Source: Coenobita brevimanus
Taxonomy: Eukaryota; Arthropoda; Malacostraca; Decapoda; Coenobitidae
Length of the DNA stretch: 64,000 nt
Assembly (NCBI GenBank): GCA_032717465.1
Contig: CM064683.1
Coordinates: forward strand, 35,861,542 to 35,925,541
Direction: 5' to 3'
Shown piece by piece: positions 54,479-64,000 of the stretch (the first letter of the stretch is position 1; each line of letters starts with the position of its first letter). The position numbers and the translations under genes are program-made. The notes below the pieces were generated by a model. The model did no database searches. It had not been told where the DNA came from and saw nothing but the letters and a program-made list of their open reading frames with translations.

Positions 54479-54665
54479 AGAGAGAGAGAGAGAGAGAGAA
54501 TTTAAATGACAAGAAAACACTTATGTGTAAATAACTGATAGTCTCTCTCTCTCGCTCTCATAATAAGCCAGCAATATGAGAAGAGTGCTGATATATCGTG
54601 GTCACAAGGCAGCCGCATCCCATTAAGAAAGGGTTGTGGTTTCTCTCTCTCTCTCTCTCTCTCTC
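54479..54665. repeat. (AG)n and (CT)n microsatellites
   Basis: AGAG run at 54479-54499, CTCT runs at 54541-54553 and 54641-54665. The last lies 21 bp from the exon B donor. Confidence 0.9.
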
Positions 54666-54686
54666 CCCCTCCCTCCCTCCACGTAC

Positions 54687-54912
54687 CAGCCAGCAAAGGA
54701 GAAAAGTCCCTGATAGAAGGCAGTAGCAAAGGCAGCAACATCCCAATTGGTATTATGGAAAGGATGGTGATAGTTCTCGACATGGCCAGTGGCAAGATGG
54801 TACACGCCTGCTATTATGATGATCAGGAGAGCCAGGACCTTCGCTGCTGTGAATACATCTTGAACCTTTGTTGCCCATTTCACGTTGGAGCAGTTGATCC
54901 ACGTTAGGAAAC
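54687..54912 (-). CDS. SLC7-type amino-acid transporter, exon B (TM4-6)
   Basis: 226 bp: two bases completing the Cys codon of exon A, 74 codons, then TG of a Trp codon. Acceptor TTTTTCTCAG, donor GTACGT (ACGTAC at 54681-54686 on the plus strand). Encodes FLTWINCSNVKWATKVQDVF (end of TM4 and the conserved 'NCxNVKWATxxQDxFTAAK' loop), KVLALLIIIIAGVYHLATGH (TM5), an extracellular loop with ENYHHPFHNTNWD, and FATAFYQGLFSFAG (TM6). The 'YQGLFSFAGW' motif lines the substrate site in LAT-type carriers. Confidence 0.97.
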
Positions 54913-54951
54913 CTGAGAAAAAGTGAATAATAATAATACTGTAATAATAAC

Positions 54952-56016
54952 GGTAATCCCTCTAATATCCAAACACCCAATATCCGAACATCCCCACTAA
55001 CCGGACATAATCGTCCCAGGATCCAATATTCCCAAAATGGGCCAAAAACCGCAAAAAATTTAAAAAAAATCAGACTTTTTTCCCTCCCGTAATTTGAAAT
55101 TCCCCTGGTGCCGAACAGCTGTTACACCATGGTCCCTTCACCCCTTCCTTCCTCCTCCTCCCCCCTCCCCTGTCAGGGTTGCCATTTGGTATTTTTCATT
55201 ACCAAGTGTGGGCCAATTTGGTAATGAAAAATTCGTTTGGTAATGAATCAGAATAATGCATTACCAAATGGATTTTTCACATGTATGAGGATACACAGGA
55301 TGGAGATGGTGGAGTGTTTGCTCTCTCTGATTAATCTGCTACCCTACATAGCGTGAAAATAATCAACATGGTGTTAATTATAAGGAGAGTGATTACATGT
55401 ATTTCCACTTGTATGTATAATTAGTGAAGAATAAATGCTAGCTTTACGACTTTGGTAATGAAAAGTTAAATTTGGTAATGAAAGTTGAGGAGATTGGTAA
55501 TGTGGCCGTTACCCGCCATCATCAACAGTCACAGCCAAACTCAGATCGAGAGCAGATGCTTATAGCAGTGCAAGCCACAGGTGCTTGTTTTTTGTGAATA
55601 AACAGTGAATAAACTGCAATACCTCGCCACTAGAACACACGGGAATTTACAGTGTTGTGCAGTGTTAAGAAATTAGAATTTAGAGTGCAGAGGATTAACT
55701 GTGGACTGCAAACTGGCAGTTCAAACCAGTCCAGAAGCCAGGGACTTGTAAGTACCCAGAATGTTTAATATTGTATAAACTCACTTCTAAAACCTCATTT
55801 TATGGTTCTTTTGCATTTATTTCAGTCTTTTATGTCCCTTATTGGTGTGATTTGGGTCTTAAATAGGTGCAATGCATGTCCAGAGGGAGTTGTATAGGTG
55901 TTTTTCTGAGTTAGGGTCCATAAGTACAAGTCCATAAGCTGGGGACCAATATCCGGACAGGATCACTATCTGGACATGCCTTTGGCTCTATTACGTCAGA
56001 TATTGGAGGGATTACT
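54952..56016. mobile_element. pogo/Tigger-like element with GTAATCCCTC ends
   Basis: The left end GGTAATCCCTCTAATATCC and the inverted right end AGTAATCCCTCCAATATCTG form a ~17 bp imperfect TIR next to TA. CCGAACATC/CCGGACA motifs lie just inside both ends. About 1065 bp, no transposase frame; the middle has repeated TTTGGTAATGA words (55240-55500). Confidence 0.65.
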
Positions 56017-56025
56017 ATAATATTC

Positions 56026-56535
56026 ATCATTATCATCCAATCCTACACTGCCCCAAGAGGTGCATAGAAGCCCAGGGCTAAGCAAGTTGGTCCTGACATT
56101 TAAGATGAGAGTGACCAGCCGCACTCATCCCTGAGTGACATTACGTGAGCAATAAACCCCAACCACCCCCTGGATAAAAACCATCACCGGCTCAATCCGA
56201 CTGGAGCAGCATAATTACCCACTAAACCACAAGCCGCCAAAATTTGGTTATATAGTTACCACCCAGCGTAGTAAATGGTTCCCTGGTGTACAGGAAATCA
56301 TTTGGCTTGTCACTCAGTGTAGTCAACCACAGGCAGAAGGAAGTGGAAAGAATGAAGGAAAGAAAGACAGAAGAGGGAGTGTAAAGTCACCCGTCGGCAG
56401 AAGGATGATGAAAGAATGAAGGAGAGAAAGACAGAAGAGGATGGAAGGAAAGAAGGATGGAGAAGAGGAAAGGGCAGACACCCGAGAGCAGCACTGCATC
56501 GAGTGAGTGGATGGTGAGTGCCCCCACCTACCACA
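56026..56535 (-). mobile_element. R530 retroposon, copy 5
   Basis: Full-length, from CATTATCATCCAATCCTACA to GCCCCCACCTACCAC, bordered on the right by an (AAT)n-rich stretch (56536-56600). Confidence 0.85.
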
Positions 56536-56889
56536 CAATAATAATTATTATTATTCTGTATTATTATTATTGTTGTAAAAAATAATAATAATAATAACGT
56601 AATATTATGACTACTAGCAGTCGTAACAGTCAGTTCATCTTTCAGGGAAAACATCAGAAGCATGGAATATAGAAAACACACTACTGTACAGTATCTTTCT
56701 TTGGTGCCCCACCTTCTTGTTTTTTCTTTCCCCTACATCTGCTAGGGCAATTAGCAACCCATTTAAAATCTGTAACAAGACAAATTATCCCATGATTCTT
56801 CACGCAGTTTCTTGGTGACACCAACCATATTTATGCTGGTAACGGTAAGAGATGGGTTGCTACCACTGACCCTGGGACGCACTACCAAG

Positions 56890-58553
56890 AGTGAAACCTT
56901 CAACCACAAGAACAGTCACTCGCTGGTCCTTCTTTTGAATGACTTCACTGAGTCAAAGTTCAGCTAAGACTCACATTGTTACAAATCTTCTTACACATCT
57001 TAAAAAATTTTTTCCCAACAGTTTCCAGCAACTACTAGTGCAGCTTGTACAGCACCGTACTCATATCCCTGACTGCCTTGGAGAGAGTTCAAACATAATT
57101 GACCTCTTCCTTACAACTAGTCCTTCTACTGTTAATATTTCCTCTCCATTGGGCTCCACCAATCACAACTTTATTACCTTAACCTGTCCTGTCGGTCCAG
57201 TATGGCCTGTGGATCCTCCAAAGAAACGTTGATTGAGGCACTTTGGAGCTGCTGATTGGGAGGCCCTCAGGCAGTACTGTACTACAAGGATTTTTACTGG
57301 AATGATTATTGCTTCCACGGTTAAGAGCCATCTGAGTGTGCCTTATGCATCATGGAGATTATTTTCTCGGGCATGGCAGCAGACTTTCCTTTCTCATATA
57401 CCTTGACTAATGCAAGAATGACTTGGTTTAATTATGCTTGTTCTAATGCTGTCCACAACAAGGAGAGAGCCTATAAAAGGTACCGGAGCCAACCCACCCC
57501 TGACTAATGCAAGAATGCCTTGGTTTAACTATGCTTGTTCTAATGCTGTCCACAACAAGGAGAGAGCCTATAAAAGGTACCAGAGCCAACCCACCCCTGA
57601 ATTGCATCTTTTTATGTTTCTGCCCAGAATTGTGCTGTCTGTTCTTCGCTCTGCTAAAAAGATTTTCATCCATAATATATGCACTCAATTCTCCAACTCC
57701 TTCTGGCACCTTGCCAAAACCTTTCTAAAAACTTTATCTCATCATCCTTCCCTCCTCTTTTCTAGTTTCATGGCTCTGTAGTTATTTCTTCCACTGATAA
57801 AGCAGATCTCATCGCTCTTTCTCCTCCAATCCCACCTAAGATGAAGCCGGTGCTGTTCCGCCATCACTTCCCCCCTCTGACTTCCTCATGGCTGACAATA
57901 AAATTTCTTCAACTGATGTACTTTCTGTTATTACTGGCCTCAATACTAAAAAGGCATATGGGCCTGATGGAGTCCCTCCTGTTGTCCTCACGAACTGTGC
58001 TTCTTGTTTACACACCCTGCCTAGGTAAACTCTTCTGCCTTTGTCCATCAACTTGTACCTCCTTCTTGCTGGAAGTTTGCTCTCATTCAGCCAGTCCCAA
58101 AGAAGGGTGACCATTCCCAACCCTCTAACTATTGCCCAATCGCTTTAACATCCTGTGTCTCAAAAGTTTTCTCAAGTCTATTCTTAACAGAAAAATGTTA
58201 ATGAATCTTTCCTATCACAACCTTCTTTCTGATCGTCAGTATGGGTTCCGTCTGGCGATCTTCTCACCTACCTTTCAGACTCCTGGTCATCCTCCTTTTG
58301 GGATTTTGGTGAAAACTTTGCCATTGCACTTGACACCTCTAAGGCTTTCGATCGAGTCTGGCATAAACCTTTCATTTCCAAACTACCCTCTTACAGTTTC
58401 TATCCTTCTGTATGTTCCTTTATCTATAGTTTCCTTTCTGGTTGTTCTATAGCTGCTGTTGTAGATGGTCACCGTTCTTCTCAACAGTGTTGTTCCTCAC
58501 GGCTCTGTCCTGTCACCAATTCTCTTCCTTTTGTTCATCAATGACCTTCTAAG
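56890..58553 (+). pseudogene. LINE J copy 2, endonuclease end to RT, interrupted
   Basis: Plus frames: end of the endonuclease (HIPDCLGESSNIIDLFLTTS, 57057-57125; LGSTNHNFITL in place of an SDH box), linker (RPYKRYxSQP-like, 57460-57600) and RT (KAYGPDGVPPVVLTNCAS, 57950-58010; LSYHNLLSDRQYGFRLAI; LTPLRL-type first catalytic region near 58330; GSVLSPILFLLFINDLLS, 58500-58550). It is cut at FINDLLS by an RTE insertion (58554) and resumes at 59032. A 98-bp tandem duplication at 57404-57599 repeats the linker. Many stops. Confidence 0.75.
57404..57599. repeat. 98-bp tandem duplication in LINE J copy 2
   Basis: GACTAATGCAAGAATG...CCAACCCACCCCT occurs at 57404 and again at 57502, with three or four differences. 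Confidence 0.92.
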
Positions 58554-59031
58554 CATGGAAGTGAAAAAGTTACTACATGAAAGTATTGTGATACTAACTC
58601 TAACGTATGGAAGTGAAGCTTGGACGTTGTTGGAAGGACACAAGTCAAGAGTGAGAGCAGTGGAAATGAGTTATTTAAGAGGAGCCTGTGGAGTCACATG
58701 GAGAGACAGGCTGACAAATGAGGATATAAAGGAGCGCTGTGGTGTGGATGTGGATGTGATAGGAAGCGTTATGAGGAACACACTGAGGTGGTTTGGCCAT
58801 GTGGAGAGGATGGAGGGTGACTGACGAAGAAAGTGTATGTGAGTGAGGTGGAGGGGGGAAGAGGGAGGGGGACGCCGAGGATGAGATGGAGGGATGGGGT
58901 GGAGAAGTATATGAGAGAGGGGGGTGTGAGTTGGGAGCAGGGCAGTGAAATGGCGGGGGACAGGGCGACGTGGAGGCGATTTGTTTGTGGCCACCCCAAA
59001 CGGGATTGAGGCGTCTGGCAATAGATAGACA
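58554..59031 (+). mobile_element. RTE subfamily A 3' fragment with 11-bp target duplication
   Basis: Inserted in LINE J. GACCTTCTAAG is present at 58543-58553 and again at 59032-59042. 5'-truncated at ATGGAAGTGAAAAAGTTACT; 3' end GGCAATAGATAGACA. The coding part (frame to 58824) has ILTLTYGSEAWTLLEGHKSR and RNTLRWFGHVERMEGD, then a short deletion that shifts frame. Confidence 0.92.
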
Positions 59032-59423
59032 GACCTTCTAAGTTGTACACCTAACCCTATCCACTCATTTGCTGATGATTCCACCCTTCACTTTTCCATT
59101 CAGTTCCTGCAATGTCCATCTCAGAAGTTACTTTAACAAACAAGAGATGAGCTATGGGACACAGACTCTCATCCCTTTTCTATCCAACTCTCTAATGCAA
59201 GAGGTAACCATTACTCCCAGACCTTCATTATGCAACAGGTCAACTCTGAAATTGTCTCCCTCCAACAATTTCCAGTCTTTCAAACACAGTGTGTCCAAGC
59301 ATATCAAAATGAACGGATCTTGAATTTGGCTCTCTGTTGTATTTTTTTTTCTTTTTTTTTTTTTTTGGGGGGGGAAGGAACGGTTTGCGAGCTCCTGGCC
59401 TTTGGTTCCTCCCTCCTTGCATG

Positions 59424-59453
<30 letters not shown>
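59032..59453 (+). mobile_element. LINE J copy 2, 3' part and poly(A) tail
   Basis: Continues LLSCTPNPIHSFADDSTLHF (catalytic ADD, near 59070). A large internal deletion follows, then the C-terminal end (TLIPFLSNSLMQEV, SFKHSVSKHIK), the CCTTTGGTTCCTCCCTCCTT 3' end and 30 A at 59424-59453. Confidence 0.8.
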
Positions 59454-59456
<3 letters not shown>

Positions 59457-59876
59457 TTTTGGCATTGGGTTAGCTTCCATTCCATACAAAACATCAGCTG
59501 CACCATGACAAACTCCAAATAGCAATTCCTTAAGAGGTAACAGCCATTTTTCGGCTAGGTCCTGCAGAGGGCTGATTGGGCCATCTGCCAATAAACCTAA
59601 TGTAACTTTTCAACATACAATTAATCCTAAAAAATTATATACCAAAACACTCCCTGGATCATGCTAATTCAGAATATGTATCGTATGTGGGGGTAGACCC
59701 TAAGGGAGCGAGTGTTTGTATGTTTGATATTGGTAACAAACATACAAACACTCGTCTTTATTATTATAGATTAGATATGACAGTTTCAGGCCACTGCGCT
59801 GATCATCATCAACTGATGTCAGTGGCAATGAAGGGGCTGAAACAAAGTCGGGGAAAATTAAAGTTCCTCTACTCAC
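59454..59876. other. Intron sequence with a perfect hairpin at 59709-59754
   Basis: CGAGTGTTTGTATGTTTG (59709-59726) is followed, after a 10-nt loop, by its exact reverse complement (59737-59754). No gene or other repeat. Confidence 0.85.
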
Positions 59877-60098
59877 ATATAACACAGGCGGCAATAAGGC
59901 GTACAGGAATATCCGGAGGCTCGTCACAGTTAGGGAAGATAGGCTGAAGGATGTAGTTGGCAAAGGTAAGGGCGATAACGGTATTGCCAGTGGGCATTAT
60001 GATCACCAGAGCCACCCACAGGTACAGGAATGCAGGCAAAGGGCCGAAGGCTTCGTGGATGTACGCGTAGTCTCCCCCACTTTTTGGAATCATCGTCC
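59877..60098 (-). CDS. SLC7-type amino-acid transporter, exon A (TM3 to start of TM4)
   Basis: First exon seen of a plasma-membrane amino-acid exchanger light chain. 222 bp: two bases (GG) finishing a Gly codon, 73 codons, then T of a Cys codon. Acceptor TTATTTTTCCAG, donor GTGAGT (ACTCAC at 59871-59876 on the plus strand). Encodes [20 protein letters not shown], then [20 protein letters not shown], then [20 protein letters not shown] and the start of TM4. '[10 protein letters not shown]' is the universal SLC7 loop 2-3 motif. The Cys of PNCDEP sits where LAT-type light chains form the disulfide with an SLC3 (4F2hc-like) heavy chain, so a heteromeric carrier is likely. Whether it is y+LAT or LAT cannot be settled; TM1-2 (GSGIF motif) are upstream of this window or not recognised. 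Confidence 0.96.
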
Positions 60099-60454
60099 CT
60101 GGAAAAATAACAAAGGCAAATGTCCAGAGACACAAGTATCTTCTCAAAGTTTAATGAAAACATAGCAGGAAAATCGAATCAACTGCAACACACACTAGGA
60201 GTGATAGGGTTTTCACTGTATTTCACCTGTTTTCTTCTGATGGAACTGGGAAGACAGTTGTTTATCTGATTGTACAAATCCAAGGGTAGGTTCGGGTTTA
60301 TTAGGTCACGTTGTGCTGATCAGGGAAGGGAGACTGGTTATTCCTGCAGTAAATGTGTGGACTATATAGCCTTGCCCCATGTTCCTACATTCAATGATGA
60401 GGCAACACAAGACTGGATGACGTATGGTATGTAATAGGCAAAGAAATCATCATC

Positions 60455-60583
60455 ATTGTAGTCGTCGTTGTCGCCAGAGCCACCCACAGATAAAGAAACG
60501 CGGGTACAGGATCACCACCACCACCATCGTCGGTGTGCCCTATGGAGTCTCCTGCATCAACCGGAACAAAGTTAAGTAACACT
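60455..60583 (-). pseudogene. Decayed partial duplicate of exon A
   Basis: The minus strand reads AG-GA then GDSIGHTDDGG, then [14 protein letters not shown]. [12 protein letters not shown] is identical to exon A apart from one residue. At the DNA level most differences in these 13 codons are at third positions (CCC/CCT, GCG/GCA, TTT/TTC, CTT/CTG, TAT/TAC). The sequence before it keeps a possible acceptor (TTGATGCAG) and a GD start. After WVALA it dissolves into ACG/ATG microsatellite-like sequence, with no TM3 end and no donor. It lies about 360 bp upstream of exon A on the gene strand. Confidence 0.6.
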
Positions 60584-60839
60584 ATACCCTATTCGCTTAA
60601 ACATGGACCAAAAATTCAATCCCTCCACCTTCAATGCTGATTTTTAACAATAAATTAAACTAGAATATGATGCTAGTCAAGAAGAAATGCTAAAAGTTCA
60701 GTATATATATTTTTAAGAATTTCGTGTGTAGTATACAACAGTACAGTAATAACAGATAGAAATTTTACCCCTAAAAACCTGGAAATCACCACCACTACCA
60801 TCATTCCCGCCAATAAATTAGAAGAGGTATGATCCAGAA
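60584..60839. other. Unannotated intron sequence
   Basis: AT-rich, nothing recognised. Confidence 0.4.
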
Positions 60840-62493
60840 ATCTATCTATCTATCTATCTACAGCCAGACGCCCTAATCCCGCAAAAGGGTGGCCGAAGAC
60901 AAAACGCCTCCAAGTCGCTCTGTCACTCACCATTTGACTACCCTCCCCTCAACTCACCCCCCCCCCTCACTCATAAACCTCTCAACTCCATCCCTCCACC
61001 TCATCCTCAGTCTACCCCTCCCTCTCCCTCCCTCAACCTCACCTACATACACCCTCTTAGTCATTCTCTATTCTCTCCACATGTCCAAACCACCTCAGTG
61101 TATTTCTCCTAATCTTCTCAACCACATCCACATCCACCCCACAACGTTCTTCCACTTCTTCATTCGTCAACCTGTCCCTCCATGTCACTCCACATGCTCC
61201 TCTCAAATAACTCATTTCCACTGCTCTCACTCTTGACTTGTTCCCCTCTTGCAAGGTCCACGCCTCACTTCCATACGTCAGGGTAGGGATCACAATACTA
61301 TCATGCAGTGACTTCTTAACTTCCATACTCACCTCCCTATTTCTCATCACTGCTTTCAGTGAACCATCAACCTTCCTTCCCTGCTGTACCCTTCCACGCA
61401 CTTCATCCCCCAAAGTTCCATCCTTACTCATCACACTACCCAAGTACTCGAATGCACTCACATACTCCATATCCTCACCATCCAACCTCACTGTACATTC
61501 TGTGACTTCATTCTTCTCAAACACCATAACTTTACTTTAGCTTACATTAACTTTCAGCTTCCTCCTCCTACACACTGTCCCAAATTCATTCACCAAACCA
61601 TGCGACTCCCATTCATATTCACTCAACAATACTGTATCATCAGCAAACAGCAACACCGGAATCTTCCAAATCTCATCCTCATTCATTAGAGCCACCCCTA
61701 CACCCACTGCCCTACCTTGCACCTCCTTTACAACCCCATCCATGTATATATTAAACAGCCATGGAGACATCACACAAACCTGTTTCAGGCCCACATTGAG
61801 ATCAAACTCACTCAGCTCACCATCCACTCGCACCGTAGCCCTAGCTCCTTCGTACATACTCTTCATAGCACTCAACAATTTCCCCTCCACTCCATATATT
61901 CTTAATACCTTCCACATACCTTGCCTATCTGTTCTGTCATAAGCTTTCTCCAAGTCCATGAAGGCAGCATACACTTTCTTTACCTTCTCTAGATACTTCT
62001 CCACTAACCATCTTAGAACAAATATCTGATCTACATACCCTTTTCCCTTCCTAAATCCCCCTTGTTCTTCTCCAACTAGCTCCTCTGTCATATGCCTAAC
62101 CCTATCAAAGAGTATTCTACCATATATTTTACCAGTCACACTAAGAAGGCAAATACGGTACCCCTATGGTTACCACATACTTCTCTCTCCCCTTTTCCTT
62201 TGTATAAAGGAACAATTATACCTGATTTCCAGTCCTCTGGAACCCTTCCCTCTTCCCAAGCCAATCTACACAACTTCATATCCACTCCACAACAATCTCA
62301 CCCCCATACCTCAGCATATCACCACACACTCCATCAATTCCTGTGGCCTTTCCCAACTTGATCTTCTTCATTGCTTCCACTACTTCCGCCCTACTGATCT
62401 CTTCCTCCCTCCTCTCATCTCTTCTTCTCCCAGCCATTCCCCAACCACTTGTACTCGCACTGCTCTCACTCTCTACATTCAACAAATCCTCAA
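60840..62493 (-). mobile_element. RTE-like LINE subfamily B, copy 2 (5'-truncated)
   Basis: Starts TCTATCTATCTATCTATCTA then CAGCCAGACGCCCTAATCCC. It is truncated in the linker at CTCTACATTCAACAAATCCT (62493). Upstream intron relative to exon A, same orientation as the host gene. Confidence 0.9.
61057..62485 (-). pseudogene. RTE subfamily B reverse transcriptase relic
   Basis: Frames from the 5' side: 62276-62485 (MAGRRRDERREEEISRAEVV, GKATGIDGVCGDMLRYGG with Pro-to-Thr in the KAPG motif), a break near 62150-62280, 61537-62139 (MTGKIYGRILFDRV, GEEQGGFRKGKGYVDQIFVL, FMDLEKAYDRTDRQGMW with the first catalytic Asp, LLFADDTVLLSEYEWESHGL), a stop at 61537, and 61057-61527 (MVFEKNEVTECTVRLDGEDM, IPTLTYGSEAWTLQEGNKSR, RNTLRWFGHVERI). 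Catalytic residues survive but three breaks prevent a full product. Confidence 0.85.
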
Positions 62494-62677
62494 GAAAGAA
62501 ATACAGTAAAAAATGAATCAGATAGCATCCCTGTGAACTGCGTCACAAACTCACTCATAAACCCTTCAAACTTTCTACAGCCAGAGAAATACAGATAAAT
62601 GAATAAAATGCAGCGCTAGACCTATTAGTCATTACTCTTCCTCATTCATCGATAAACTAGGTTATTTCAAGCATAGC

Positions 62678-62678
<1 letters not shown>

Positions 62679-62719
<41 letters not shown>

Positions 62720-62728
62720 CGCTCGCTC
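62679..62728. repeat. (CT)n microsatellite
   Basis: About 18 CT units, then CTCGCTCGCTCG. Confidence 0.92.
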
Positions 62729-63565
62729 TCAATTAGTCCGGTAAAATACAACAACGTCAATTAACAGAATAGATCTCCAAAAATTAATTTTGGCAACTGA
62801 GTCAACAGACCCAATCCTGTCACGGCCGCCGACAGCCATCACCAGGCCCGGGGCAAGATCATCGACAACGGGCCACCCCTCCCCCTGAAAACCGTACTGA
62901 ATATATTATGCTCAAAGTCTATCTCACGGCTAGACTGCTCCCAAACCCGTGTGTCGTGGCACATTGATATACTGTACTGCCAAAAGATCCTGGTGCGCCA
63001 TAGCACCTCCCTCCCCTCCCCTCTATAAGTAACGATACTAACTATGAGGAATGCATAATATGTTAAGATAAATGAGAAACACTATTTAGTGATGGAAGGA
63101 AACAAATGAACACATTAAAGTTTACCTACATTTGTCATGTCTTCATGCCGTATCTGAATGATGTCTGTGAAGGTTAATATAAAAGAACAAGGCGGGTCAG
63201 AGGTTCTTTATATCCCTACTGCCTTTTATATAGTTTCTTTAGAAATCCAGTGTGTCAATATTGAGTGAACTATGCTACGGTATGTTATATTTTCCTCCCT
63301 CTTAACACTATCTTGGAGGGCGACCCCCTCCCCCAACTCTCAGGCCTAGGCCCCGCGGACTGTCCCCAGCTGCCCCCCCTCCCCTCTTCTCTTTCGTCAC
63401 TCTACCCCTTCAAACAGGTGACTTATTTTATTATTGCGACCTCCATATGGATTTTCTTCAGCTTTGGAGAGAGATTTTGAACTGGAAGACTTACACACAG
63501 ACTCAGCTTACCCTTCTCTCCTGGAGGTCTGACTTAAATACAATCATCAGGACACAACAACAACG
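62729..63565. other. Unannotated intron or upstream sequence
   Basis: GC-rich patches at 62815-62890 and 63310-63400. A 39-bp splice-site-bounded candidate at 63126-63164 (minus) is discussed as a finding. No supported gene. Confidence 0.35.
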
Positions 63566-63569
63566 ATTA

Positions 63570-63572
<3 letters not shown>

Positions 63573-63621
<49 letters not shown>
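63573..63621. repeat. (TA)n microsatellite
   Basis: About 24 TA units. A second cluster of TGC, TAC and AAT triplet runs lies at 63667-63722. Confidence 0.95.
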
Positions 63622-63623
<2 letters not shown>

Positions 63624-63722
63624 TTCTATTGGGGAAGTTAAATGGATGATGATGATAAAAACAACACCTGCTGCTGCTGCTGCTACTACTACTACTACTA
63701 CAATAATAATAATAATAATAAT

Positions 63723-64000
63723 GAGAAGAAGAGGAAGAAGAAAATGTCATAACTAAAGTACCTCACAAAAATTCCTAAAATTCAACAACTAAGTTTAAGA
63801 ACTCAACCCAACCCATCCCTTCACCTCTTGACTCTGACAAATATTTTACCTATTCTTAGTCATATCCAGACGATTTTATTCATCACTTTACTGAACTGTA
63901 GAATGAAATGGGTGATTATGGCGATATCTAACCCCTCCAAAGTGAAAAATCTACCCTCCAGTATGCTGAATGAAATCGTCTGAGATAACAGTAGTAGTAG
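63723..64000. other. Unannotated sequence
   Basis: AT-rich, nothing recognised; ends in a short (TAG)n. Confidence 0.4.

Noticed and set aside
63190..63240. TATA-like promoter (ATATAAAAG) near 63177
   Set aside because: A single AT-rich word in AT-rich sequence, on the strand opposite to the gene and with no transcript evidence.

Overview
This is a eukaryotic, intron-rich window from an animal, most probably an arthropod. A decapod crustacean is my best guess, because RTE-, CR1- and jockey-like LINEs, pogo/Tigger elements, piggyBac-like TTAA elements and dense microsatellites of this kind look like crab and crayfish genomes; no species-level marker is visible. There is no operon, no CRISPR array and no bacterial gene structure.

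The only host gene I can support is an SLC7-family light-chain amino-acid transporter (y+L/LAT type) on the minus strand. Seven consecutive coding exons, joined by consensus splice sites in matching phases, lie at 59877-60098, 54687-54912, 48791-48835, 45816-45939, 42041-42241, 40819-40968 and 30223-30397. They give 1143 coding bases (381 codons) running from just before TM3 through TM12. The exons for the N-terminus and TM1-2 lie beyond 64000 or were not recognised. The C-terminal exon downstream of 30223 was not found, so the last intron is long or continues past base 1.

The rest is intron filled with mobile DNA. (1) An RTE-like LINE dominates. It has two main subfamilies, A and B, ends in a (GATA)n tail, occurs in both orientations and is mostly 5'-truncated; the copies at 18107-20498, 30755-33048, 34836-38370, 48931-50434, 51126-53552 and 60840-62493 are the largest. 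(2) A second LINE ('Z') with a C-x2-C zinc-knuckle region follows its RT at 4517-6985 and 12740-17245. (3) A CR1-like LINE ('C') is split in three between 1990 and 7586. (4) A jockey/CR1-superfamily LINE ('J') with a poly(A) end lies at 23326-24955, 56890-59453 and in fragments. (5) A ~510 bp retroposon ('R530') with an internal tRNA-like box pair occurs seven times, always reading on the minus strand and usually next to a microsatellite. (6) DNA transposons are a mariner relic, several pogo/Tigger-like elements, three elements with exact TTAA ends of piggyBac type, and two large foldback palindromes. (7) Two tRNA-derived SINEs lie at 27175-27320 and 27530-27690.

Layout: 0-8 kb is a nested LINE/DNA-transposon stack; 8-30 kb, beyond the last exon found, is repeats; 30-60 kb holds the transporter exons separated by LINE copies; 60-64 kb holds the intron upstream of the first exon seen, including a decayed partial second copy of that exon. 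Every long reverse-transcriptase frame is either a broken retrotransposon or the antisense shadow of one.
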